Shown: positions 34,935 through 42,153 of the stretch, in pieces
Layout: every line of letters begins with the position of its first letter
How positions within the stretch are numbered: position 1 is the stretch's first letter
Assembly (NCBI RefSeq): GCF_900156435.1
Contig: NZ_FTPQ01000001.1
Coordinates: forward strand, 1,488,001 to 1,552,000
Length of the DNA: 64,000 nt
DNA from: Microbacterium sp. RU1D
GTDB lineage: Bacteria > Actinomycetota > Actinomycetes > Actinomycetales > Microbacteriaceae
Reading direction: 5' to 3'
Position numbers and translations under genes: made by a program
Notes under the pieces: generated by a model
Told to the model about the DNA's origin: nothing
What the model saw: the letters and a program-made list of their open reading frames with translations, nothing else
The model's database searches: none

Positions 34935-35587
34935 GCACCTTCCACGCCGCCGCCATGGCCGCCGCGATCGCGGCGAAGCTCCCCTTCGCGTTCCCGGTGC
35001 TCCCCGCCCCCTCCACCGACCCGGGTGCCACGGGCCGCGCCGTGGCGGTCGCCTTCACCGGGGCCCCCGGAGCCACCGTCGCCATCCAGATCGCCGACGT
35101 CGCAACCCTCGACGACGGATCCGTCGGGAGCGCCCTCGCCGACCGTCTGCATCCGGTCTTCGAAGCGGCCGTCGCCGTGCTGGGGGCCGGCACGCTCGGC
35201 GACGGCGAGGAGGTCGACGCGGCGGGGGTGTTCACGGTCGCCGGCGCCCAGGTGTTCGATCTCGTGCGCGAGGACGGCTCGGTCGTCGCGCGCGCGGCCG
35301 TCCGCATCGACGACGCCGCGGCGTCCGCGCCGGCGGCCCCCACGCGCATCAGCCGCATCGCCGGGGTCGAGATGGAGCTCGTCGTCGAGATCGGCCGCAC
35401 GCGCATGGCGGTGCGAGACGTCCTCTCGCTCGAACCCGGCCGGGTCGTCGAACTCGACCGTGCCGCCGGCTCGCCGGCCGACATCACCCTCAACGGACGC
35501 CTGATCGGCCACGGCACCGTCGTGGTGGCCGACGGCGACTACGCCGTGCGCGTCGAGCGCATCATCGACCAGGCGGAGAGCGCATGA
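34931..35587 (+). CDS. fliN: Flagellar motor switch protein FliN
   Basis: A 218-residue protein whose C-terminal 85 residues are a canonical SpoA domain (GVEMELVVEIGRTRMAVRDV, LEPGRVVELDRAAGSPADI, NGRLIGHGTVVV). The N-terminal 120 residues resemble a CheC/FliY-like or dimerisation region (AVAFTGAPGATVAIQI), so it could also be described as a FliY-type switch protein. It overlaps both neighbours by 4 bp. Confidence 0.9.
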   Translation: MSTFHAAAMAAAIAAKLPFAFPVLPAPSTDPGATGRAVAVAFTGAPGATVAIQIADVATLDDGSVGSALADRLHPVFEAAVAVLGAGTLGDGEEVDAAGVFTVAGAQVFDLVREDGSVVARAAVRIDDAAASAPAAPTRISRIAGVEMELVVEIGRTRMAVRDVLSLEPGRVVELDRAAGSPADITLNGRLIGHGTVVVADGDYAVRVERIIDQAESA

Positions 35588-36015
35588 GCGGCGACGAACT
35601 GCTCCTGGCGCTGCGCACGATCGTCTCGCTCGCGGCCGTCATCGGACTGCTGCTGTTCCTCGGCCGACGGCTGCAGAAGGGCCAGGCGGCCGGCGGCAGC
35701 CCCTTCGCGGCGCTCGTGCCGCGCCGTCTGGGGCGTCTGCGGGAGCTCGCCGGCGCGCGCGTCGGGGCGGCCCCGCGCTCCCAGACGGAGAAGATCACGC
35801 TCGTCGCCCGGACCACCCTCGGCGCCAAGGCCCAGCTCGTCGTCGCCGAGTTCGGCGGCATCCGGTACGTCCTGGGCGTGAGCGAGAAGGGCATCGACGT
35901 CGTCGACACCCAGGAGGTCCCGGCGGCCGAGGGCGACGCGTCCGAGAACGTCATCTCGCTCGCCGAGGCGGGCGCGACCCGCGGAGAGGATGCCGGGGCG
36001 AGCACCGCGGCGTGA
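35584..36015 (+). CDS. fliO: Flagellar biosynthesis protein FliO
   Basis: A 143-residue protein with one N-terminal membrane helix (LLALRTIVSLAAVIGLLLFL) followed by a small cytoplasmic beta domain (ITLVARTTLGAKAQLVVAEF). FliO helps assemble the FliP ring. It is the last gene of the unit; a new flagellar promoter starts 17 bases after its stop. Confidence 0.88.
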   Translation: MSGDELLLALRTIVSLAAVIGLLLFLGRRLQKGQAAGGSPFAALVPRRLGRLRELAGARVGAAPRSQTEKITLVARTTLGAKAQLVVAEFGGIRYVLGVSEKGIDVVDTQEVPAAEGDASENVISLAEAGATRGEDAGASTAA

Positions 36016-36031
36016 CCGGGGCGGCGTCGTC

Positions 36032-36061
36032 GGTTACGCCCGCCGCCACCGTCGCGATAGT
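36032..36061 (+). promoter_or_regulatory. Flagellar-sigma-type promoter of the fliP operon
   Basis: GGTTAC (36032-36037), 13 bases, GTCGCGATAGT (36051-36061). The spacer is one base shorter than in the other five copies. Confidence 0.72.
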
Positions 36062-36066
36062 GGGTC

Positions 36067-36106
36067 GCGAGCACGGATCGCTCGCACCCCTGGCTACGGA
36101 TCGGCC
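36067..36106 (+). promoter_or_regulatory. Twin GGA-loop hairpins in the fliP leader (candidate CsrA sites)
   Basis: Hairpin 1 is GCGAGC-ACGGATC-GCTCGC (36067-36085), a perfect 6-bp stem. Hairpin 2 is GGCT-ACGGATC-GGCC (36092-36106) with a closing U-G pair. The GGA triplets are 23 bases apart, as in the flgB and fliH leaders. Hairpin 1 would lie at the extreme 5' end of the mRNA. Confidence 0.72.
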
Positions 36107-36131
36107 TCGACACCCTCGCGAAAGTGCCGTC

Positions 36132-36956
36132 GTGCCCGCATCCGTCTCCCGTGCCGTCGCGGCGCGCGTCGACCCGCCGCGGCGTCGACGTCTCGCGCAG
36201 CGGGCGGTCGGGACCGTCGGGGCGCTCGTGCTCGCCGGCGTTCTCGATCTGGCCACGGCCCGGGCCGCGTCCGCGTCGACGGGGGATTCGGGCGGCATCA
36301 GCATCAACGGGATCAACGGATCCCCGTCCGACAGCATCACCACCCTGCTCGGCATCACGGTGCTCAGCGTCGCCCCGGCGCTGCTGCTGATGATGACGAG
36401 CTTCACGAAGATCTTCGTCGTGCTCGCGCTCACCCGCAACGCGCTGTCGCTGCCGTCCATCCCACCGAACCAGGTGCTCGCGGGACTCAGCCTCTTCCTG
36501 ACGCTGTTCATCATGTGGCCGGTGCTCGCCGACATCAATCAGGTGGCCGTCACGCCCTTCACCTCGGGGCAGATCGACTTCGGTCAGGCCTTCGACGCGG
36601 CCCAGCAGCCGCTGCGCACGTGGATGCTGCACTTCACGCGCGAGGAGGACATCGCCCTGATGCACCGCGCGGCGCAGATGGACAATCCGACCGCGCCCGA
36701 CAGCATCCCGCTGTACACGCTCATCCCGGCCTTCATGCTGAGCGAGCTGCGGGCGGCGTTCGTGATCGGCTTCATCGTCTTCATCCCGTTCCTCATCATC
36801 GATCTCGTCGTCTCGAGCGCCCTGATGTCGATGGGCATGATGATGCTCCCGCCGGTCATGATCTCGCTGCCCTTCAAGATCCTGCTGTTCCTCCTCGTCG
36901 ACGGGTGGGGGCTGGTCATCACCTCGCTGGTGCAGTCGTATCGGGGCGCCGGATGA
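36132..36956 (+). CDS. fliP: Flagellar type III export gate protein FliP
   Basis: A 274-residue FliP with a hydrophobic N-terminal leader (GTVGALVLAGVLDLATARA, typical of the cleaved FliP signal), then the conserved LLMMTSFTKIFVVLALTRNA, and a C-terminal FIVFIPFLIIDLVVSSALMS with MGMMMLPPVMISLPFK. FliP forms the core of the FliPQR pore. The frame is open upstream into the leader; GTG 36132 fits best because everything before it is the conserved hairpin leader. The ribosome binding site is weak (GAAAG). Confidence 0.92.
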   Translation: MPASVSRAVAARVDPPRRRRLAQRAVGTVGALVLAGVLDLATARAASASTGDSGGISINGINGSPSDSITTLLGITVLSVAPALLLMMTSFTKIFVVLALTRNALSLPSIPPNQVLAGLSLFLTLFIMWPVLADINQVAVTPFTSGQIDFGQAFDAAQQPLRTWMLHFTREEDIALMHRAAQMDNPTAPDSIPLYTLIPAFMLSELRAAFVIGFIVFIPFLIIDLVVSSALMSMGMMMLPPVMISLPFKILLFLLVDGWGLVITSLVQSYRGAG

Positions 36957-37231
36957 AGCCCGAGGCGGTCATGGACATCGGCCTGAGCGCCCTGATGCTC
37001 GCGGCCAAGCTGAGCGCGCCGCTGCTCATCACCGCGCTGGTGGTCGGCTTCGCGATCTCGCTGCTGCAGTCGATCACGCAGGTGCAGGAGATGACGATGT
37101 CGTTCGTGCCCAAGCTGATCGCCGTGGGCATCGCGCTGCTGGTGTGCGGCAACTGGATGATCGCCGAGAGCATCGCGTTCACGAACGAACTGTTCGCGCG
37201 GATCCCGTCGCTGCTGAACGGCGGAGGATGA
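36953..37231 (+). CDS. fliQ: Flagellar type III export gate protein FliQ
   Basis: A 92-residue protein with two membrane helices (KLSAPLLITALVVGFAISLL and FVPKLIAVGIALLVCGNWM) separated by the conserved QSITQVQEMTM loop. Four copies of FliQ wrap the FliP-FliR pore. It overlaps fliP and fliR by 4 bp. Confidence 0.95.
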   Translation: MKPEAVMDIGLSALMLAAKLSAPLLITALVVGFAISLLQSITQVQEMTMSFVPKLIAVGIALLVCGNWMIAESIAFTNELFARIPSLLNGGG

Positions 37232-37989
37232 ACATCCCCCTGGACTTCGTCTGGCTCGAGGCCACGGCCCTGGCGATCGTGCGCATCACGGCGTTCCTGG
37301 TCATCGCGCCACCCTTCAGCCATGGGGCGATCCCGCTCCGCGTCCGCGCGATGCTCGGCGTCGGCCTCGGCCTGGCCGTCTCGCCCGTCGTCGTCGCCGG
37401 GTACCAGCGCCTCGACACCGGCGGGTTCCTGCTCGCGCTCGCCGGCCAGGTGCTCGTGGGGAGCCTTCTCGGCTTCCTCGTTCTGGTGCTCTTCAGCGCG
37501 GTCCAGAGCGCGGGTTTTCTCGTCGACACCTTCGGCGGCTTCCAGCTCGCCCAGGCCTACGACCCCGGGATGAACGTCAACGGCGCCCAGTTCACCCGTC
37601 TGTTCCAGATGACCGCGATCCTGCTCCTGTTCGCCTCCAACGGATACCAGCTCGTGCTCGGCGGTCTCTTCCGCTCGTTCGACGCCGTCTCCGTCACGGG
37701 GACGATCGATCTCGGACGGCCCGCCGAGGTGCTCACCGACGCGGTCGGTCAGATGCTCGTGAGCGCCGTGCAGATCGCCGGGCCCCTGCTCATCGTGCTG
37801 TTCCTCGCCGACGTCGGACTGGGGCTGGTCTCGCGCGTCGCGCCGGCCCTGAACGCCTTCGCCCTCGGGTTCCCGATCAAGATCGCGTTGACCCTGCTGC
37901 TGGTGGGGTTCGTCTTCACCGCCCTGCCCGCCATCGTCTCCTCCCTCGCCGGCGAGGCCGCGCAGGTGCTGATCGGGGTGACGCGATGA
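37228..37989 (+). CDS. fliR: Flagellar type III export gate protein FliR
   Basis: A 253-residue polytopic protein with six or more hydrophobic helices and the FliR marks IVRITAFLVIAPPFSHGAIP, QSAGFLVDTFGGFQLAQAYD and FALGFPIKIALTLLLVGFV. One copy joins five FliP in the pore. The stop overlaps flhB. Confidence 0.94.
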   Translation: MNIPLDFVWLEATALAIVRITAFLVIAPPFSHGAIPLRVRAMLGVGLGLAVSPVVVAGYQRLDTGGFLLALAGQVLVGSLLGFLVLVLFSAVQSAGFLVDTFGGFQLAQAYDPGMNVNGAQFTRLFQMTAILLLFASNGYQLVLGGLFRSFDAVSVTGTIDLGRPAEVLTDAVGQMLVSAVQIAGPLLIVLFLADVGLGLVSRVAPALNAFALGFPIKIALTLLLVGFVFTALPAIVSSLAGEAAQVLIGVTR

Positions 37990-39089
37990 GCGGGACCGAC
38001 AGCGGGGAACGCACCGAGAAGGCGACGCCCGAGCGCCTGCGCAAAGCCATCCGCAAGGGGCACATCGGCCGCAGCCAGGACTTCACGGCGTGGGTGTGCA
38101 TCGGCGCCGCGGGCGTGATGATCCCGTCCACGGTGGATGCCGCGTCCCGGGCCGTGTCCGCACCCCTGGCGGCCCTCGCGGCCGTGGCGCGTGACCCCGA
38201 TCCCGCGCGGGCGGTCGAGGCGATCGGCGCCGCCGTCGGCACGGTCGGCGAGGTGCTCGCTCCGCTGCTCGTCGTCGTGCTGGTCGCCACGACCGCCACG
38301 GCGATCGCGCAGGGCGGCATCCACCTCCGCGGCATCCCGACGCGCGTCGAGCAGTTCGACGTCGTGGCGGGGCTGAAGCGCATCGTCGGCAAGGCGGCGC
38401 TGTGGGAGGGTGCGAAGGCGCTGCTGAAGACGGCCGCCATCGGCGCCGCCCTGTGGATCGTCGTCGCCGGACTCGTCCCGGTGCTGATGGGAAGCGGGCG
38501 CCACACCGTCGGCTGGCTCCTGGAGCTCGCCGGCGGGGGAGTGGCGACCCTGCTGCAGGTGGCGGTGGCGGTGGGCCTGCTGCTCGCGGCGATAGACGTC
38601 TTCGTGGTGATGAAGCGCAACCGCCAGCACACGCGCATGACCAAGCAGGAGGCGCGCGACGAGCACAAGAAGAGCGAGGGCGACCCGCTCATCAAGTCGC
38701 AGCGTCGAGCGCGCCAGATGGCGGTGAGTCGCAACCGCATGATCGCGGCCGTCGCCGACAGCGACGTCGTGCTGCTGAACCCGACGCACATCGCCGTGGC
38801 GCTGCGCTACGAGCCGGGCAGATCCGCTCCGCGGGTGGTCGCGAAGGGCGCCGGGGTCATCGCGCAGAAGATCCGCGAACGCGCGGAGAGCGAGAAGGTG
38901 CCGATGGTGCGCGACGTCGCGCTCGCGCGCGCCCTGCACGCGGCGGTGGAGGTCGGGCACGAGATCCCCGAGCACCTCTACACCGCGGTCGCGCAGGTGC
39001 TCGCGTTCGTCCAGCAGCTGAACAAGAGGGGCTCGCGCGCGGGGACGCACACGATGCCCCCCGCGGCCCTCGTCGGGCGCGACCTGTGA
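37986..39089 (+). CDS. flhB: Flagellar export switch protein FlhB
   Basis: A 367-residue protein with four membrane helices and a cytoplasmic domain that contains the self-cleavage motif NPTH (about residues 265-268, in VVLLNPTHIAVAL). The N-terminus (ERTEKATPERLRKA) is typical. After autocleavage FlhB switches export from rod/hook to filament substrates together with FliK. It is not fused to FliR. Confidence 0.95.
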   Translation: MSGTDSGERTEKATPERLRKAIRKGHIGRSQDFTAWVCIGAAGVMIPSTVDAASRAVSAPLAALAAVARDPDPARAVEAIGAAVGTVGEVLAPLLVVVLVATTATAIAQGGIHLRGIPTRVEQFDVVAGLKRIVGKAALWEGAKALLKTAAIGAALWIVVAGLVPVLMGSGRHTVGWLLELAGGGVATLLQVAVAVGLLLAAIDVFVVMKRNRQHTRMTKQEARDEHKKSEGDPLIKSQRRARQMAVSRNRMIAAVADSDVVLLNPTHIAVALRYEPGRSAPRVVAKGAGVIAQKIRERAESEKVPMVRDVALARALHAAVEVGHEIPEHLYTAVAQVLAFVQQLNKRGSRAGTHTMPPAALVGRDL

Positions 39090-39132
39090 CGGCGCCGCGC
39101 CGACACCGGAACACCAGGAGGAAGCGGAGATC

Positions 39133-41193
39133 ATGATCGGTGGAGTGCTGTCGAAGGGCGCCGTCCCCCTCGGCGTCGTGGGGATCATCCTGCTGCTGAT
39201 CGTGCCGATCCCGGCGCCGCTGCTGGACGTGCTCATCGTGTCGAACATCGCATTCGCGCTGCTGATCCTGCTCACGGCGATGTTCATCAAGAAACCGCTC
39301 GACTTCTCCGTCTTCCCGAGCCTGCTGCTGGTGGCGACCCTCTTCCGTCTCGGTCTGAACGTGGCATCCACGCGGTTGATCCTCAGCGAGGCGCACGCCG
39401 GCCAGGTCATCGCGGCCTTCGGTCAGATCACCATCAGCGGATCCCTGGTCATCGGCGCGGTGATCTTCCTCATCCTGGCCGTCATACAGTTCGTCGTCGT
39501 CACGAAGGGTGCGGAGCGCGTCGCGGAGGTCGGGGCGCGCTTCACCCTGGATGCCATGCCGGGCAAGCAGATGGCGATCGACGCCGACCTGAACGCGGGC
39601 CTCATCACCGACGAGGAGGCCCGCCGTCGGCGCGCGGAGGTCGCCGCGGAGTCCGACTTCTACGGTGCGATGGACGGGGCGAGCAAGTTCGTCAAGGGCG
39701 ACGCGATCGCCGGCATCGTCATCCTCGTCATCAACTTCGCCGGCGGCATCGTCATCGGCATGACCATGCACGGCATGAGCATCGACAAGGCGCTCGAGAC
39801 CTACAGCCTGCTGACGATCGGCGACGGGCTCGTGACGCAGGTCCCGGCGCTTCTGATGGCCGTGTCGACGGGCATGATCGTCACGCGCGAGAACGCCGAG
39901 GCCGAGCTCGGTCGCGCCGCCGGGCGCCAGCTGCTCCAGTCGCGCAATGCGCTCATCATCACGGCCCTGGCGGCGCTGGGCATGGGGCTGATCCCGGGGA
40001 TGCCGTTCCTGGCCTTCCTCGCGATCGGCGCCGTGCTGCTCTTCGCGGCGTCGCGGGTCAAGGCGAACGCGGATCGCGCCGCGGCCGACGAGGCCGACGC
40101 GCAGGCGCAGCTCGCGGTCGAGGCCGCGGCGGAGCGGCCGGACGACCTCATGGACACGATGCGCGTCCACGCGCTGGAGATCTCGCTCTCGCCCGACATC
40201 GTCGACCTGGCCGCGGGAGGACAGGGCGACCTGCTCACCCGGGTGAAGGCGCTGCGACGCAAGGTCGCCCTCGATCTCGGGGCCCTCATGCCGCCGGTCC
40301 GCACGCGCGACAAGGTCGAGCTGCCGGCGGAGACCTACGCCATCCTCGTCGCGGGCGTCGAAGCGGGACGGGGGATCGTGCCGCGCGGGCACGTCCTGGC
40401 GCTCGGGACGGGGCTGGAGGGCCTTGCGGGCACGACGGTCGTCGATCCGGTGTTCGGCCTCGAGGGCAAGTGGGTGCGCACCGAGATGTCGCACGCGGCC
40501 GACCTCGCCGGCGCAACGGTCATCGACCGCTCGAGCGTCATCATCACCCACCTCTCCGACATCGTGCACGCGCACGCGCACCGGCTGCTCTCGCTCGAGG
40601 ACGTGCGCCAGCTCACCGAGCACCTGAAGCAGTCCAATCCCGCGGCCGTCGACGAGCTCACCCCGACCCTCCTTCCCCTGGCCGTGGTGCAGCGGGTGCT
40701 GGCCAGCCTCCTGGCCGAGCGGGTGTCGATCAACGACCTCGGGCGCATCTACGAGGCGCTCGCGCTCCGTGCGAAGTCCTCGACGGAGATCCCCTCCCTC
40801 GTCGAGGCCGCGCGCAGTGCCCTCGGCCCGGCGATCGCGGCGCGATTCGCCCGCGACGGTCGCCTGCGGGTCGTCATGTTCGACCCGGTGCTCGAGCAGC
40901 AGATGCTCGAGGGGCTCCGCCAGGTGGAGGGGCGCCCGCAGATCGTGTTGAGCGCCGAGGCGACGATGCAGCTTCTCGAGGGCGTCCGCCGCACCGTCGG
41001 CGAGCTCGATCCCGTGGGCGCCGAACCGATCCTGGTGTGCGCGCCGTCGCTGCGCCAGGGAGTACGTGCCCTGGTGTCGGGGCAGGTCGCGGGGATGCCG
41101 ATCCTGTCGTACGACGAAGCCGCCATCGGCGGGTTCGCGACCGACGTCGTGGGCGTCGTGCGGCTCGAGCAGGTCGCAATCGGCTCCGCGTGA
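39133..41193 (+). CDS. flhA: Flagellar export apparatus protein FlhA
   Basis: A 686-residue protein: eight membrane helices in the first 330 residues, including the FHIPEP-family signature region RLGLNVASTRLIL and the proton-channel cytoplasmic loop (ARFTLDAMPGKQMAIDADL, with FYGAMDGASKFVKGDAIAG). A C-terminal cytoplasmic domain forms the nonameric ring that docks chaperone-substrate complexes. It starts 43 bp after flhB behind a purine-rich stretch and ends the fliP operon. Confidence 0.95.
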   Translation: MIGGVLSKGAVPLGVVGIILLLIVPIPAPLLDVLIVSNIAFALLILLTAMFIKKPLDFSVFPSLLLVATLFRLGLNVASTRLILSEAHAGQVIAAFGQITISGSLVIGAVIFLILAVIQFVVVTKGAERVAEVGARFTLDAMPGKQMAIDADLNAGLITDEEARRRRAEVAAESDFYGAMDGASKFVKGDAIAGIVILVINFAGGIVIGMTMHGMSIDKALETYSLLTIGDGLVTQVPALLMAVSTGMIVTRENAEAELGRAAGRQLLQSRNALIITALAALGMGLIPGMPFLAFLAIGAVLLFAASRVKANADRAAADEADAQAQLAVEAAAERPDDLMDTMRVHALEISLSPDIVDLAAGGQGDLLTRVKALRRKVALDLGALMPPVRTRDKVELPAETYAILVAGVEAGRGIVPRGHVLALGTGLEGLAGTTVVDPVFGLEGKWVRTEMSHAADLAGATVIDRSSVIITHLSDIVHAHAHRLLSLEDVRQLTEHLKQSNPAAVDELTPTLLPLAVVQRVLASLLAERVSINDLGRIYEALALRAKSSTEIPSLVEAARSALGPAIAARFARDGRLRVVMFDPVLEQQMLEGLRQVEGRPQIVLSAEATMQLLEGVRRTVGELDPVGAEPILVCAPSLRQGVRALVSGQVAGMPILSYDEAAIGGFATDVVGVVRLEQVAIGSA

Positions 41194-41227
41194 TGCGCTG
41201 AATCCGCTCGTCATCGAGTGGAAAAGG

Positions 41228-41285
41228 TATATTCGTCGGCAGGACGGCGCTCCGCGCAGAAGCCAGGGAAGGCGGTCATTCCGAC
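41228..41285 (+). promoter_or_regulatory. Candidate promoter and leader of csrA
   Basis: TATATT (41228-41233) stands out in GC-rich surroundings and could be a housekeeping -10, giving a leader of about 45 bases. That leader contains AGGGA flanked by GCC and GGC (41268-41279), a weak GGA-loop hairpin upstream of the GTG, which may allow CsrA to control its own [11 protein letters not shown]. Confidence 0.4.
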
Positions 41286-41534
41286 GTGCTCGTACTCACA
41301 CGACGACCCAACGAGAGCATCATGATCGGCGACGACGTGACCGTCACCGTGCTGGGGGTGACGGCGACCGGCGTCCGCATCGGCATCGACGCTCCCCGGG
41401 ACACCCGCATCCACCGCAGCGAGATCGTGGTCGCGGTCGGTTCCGAGAACCACGACGCCCTGACGGCGGCCCGATCCGACGACGCGCAGACCGCTCTGCT
41501 GACGGCGCTGCGCACGTCGACGCCGGCCGAGTAG
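41286..41534 (+). CDS. csrA: Carbon storage/[13 protein letters not shown] regulator CsrA
   Basis: An 82-residue CsrA/RsmA protein starting [18 protein letters not shown] with [21 protein letters not shown] and RIHRSEI. The RNA-contacting residues known from E. coli CsrA (Leu4, Arg6, Arg44) are conserved. The C-terminus is about 20 residues longer than in enterobacterial CsrA, as in other forms that pair with FliW. A homodimer binds two GGA-loop hairpins in target leaders. Here the gene lies between flhA and flgN and likely controls the flagellar mRNAs described in this window, with FliW (44459) as antagonist. Confidence 0.95.
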   Translation: MLVLTRRPNESIMIGDDVTVTVLGVTATGVRIGIDAPRDTRIHRSEIVVAVGSENHDALTAARSDDAQTALLTALRTSTPAE

Positions 41535-41580
41535 ATCACCGGTCGGCGGCTCCGACGCGGTGCGGGTCGGATGCGCCGCC

Positions 41581-41611
41581 GGTTACTGGCGCACGGCATC
41601 GTCGCGATAGT
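41581..41611 (+). promoter_or_regulatory. Flagellar-sigma-type promoter of the flgN-flgK-flgL-fliW operon
   Basis: GGTTAC (41581-41586), 14 bases, GTCGCGATAGT (41601-41611). The leader has an 8-bp stem GTCGTGAC/GTCACGAC with the loop GGGTGCACCT but no GGA-loop hairpin. Confidence 0.72.
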
Positions 41612-41666
41612 GGCTGTCGTGACGGGTGCACCTGTCACGACGACTCGACCCGAACGAGGAGACCCC

Positions 41667-42149
41667 GTGGCCGCCACCGACCTGAGCATGCAGCTGCTGC
41701 GTCAGCGCGAACTGCTCGAGCTGATGCTGTTCAAGCTCGAGGAGCTCGAGATGCTCGTGACGACCGGGCGCACGCGCTGGGTCCAGCACGCCACGACTGA
41801 GGTCGAGCGGGTCGCGAAAGCTCTCGCATCCGGGGCGATGCTGCGCGACACGATGTTCGTCGACGTCGCGACGGAGTGGGGCGCTCCGGAGGCCACCACG
41901 CTGCGCGAGCTCGTCGAGATCGCGCCGACCGACGCCTGGCGCGAGGTCATGGGCTCCCACCACGCGGTGATGACCGGCCTGGCCGAGGAGATCGCCCAGA
42001 AGAGGAACACCGTCAACCAGCATCTGCGCACGGCTCTGCGCGTGACGCAGGAGACCATCGCCGGACTGGGGGAGCCCACCGGGGAGTACGCCGCGAGCGG
42101 CTCGCTCGTCGGCGGTCGCGGATCCCGTCTCCTCGACGTGCAGGTCTGA
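41667..42149 (+). CDS. flgN: FlgN-family hook-junction chaperone
   Basis: A 160-residue helical protein (LSMQLLRQRELLELMLFKLE, then long amphipathic helices) placed directly before flgK, as FlgN usually is. FlgN escorts FlgK and FlgL to the export gate. The frame is open to an ATG at 41571, but that region carries the promoter; the GTG at 41667 has GAGGAG five to ten bases upstream and is the likely start. A C-terminal glycine-rich tail is variable in the family. Confidence 0.82.
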   Translation: MAATDLSMQLLRQRELLELMLFKLEELEMLVTTGRTRWVQHATTEVERVAKALASGAMLRDTMFVDVATEWGAPEATTLRELVEIAPTDAWREVMGSHHAVMTGLAEEIAQKRNTVNQHLRTALRVTQETIAGLGEPTGEYAASGSLVGGRGSRLLDVQV

Positions 42150-42153
42150 GCGC

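Noticed and set aside
38585..38600. GGCGATAGACG inside flhB as another flagellar promoter
   Set aside because: There is no GGTTAC block at the right distance, and it lies within coding sequence without a following gene start.
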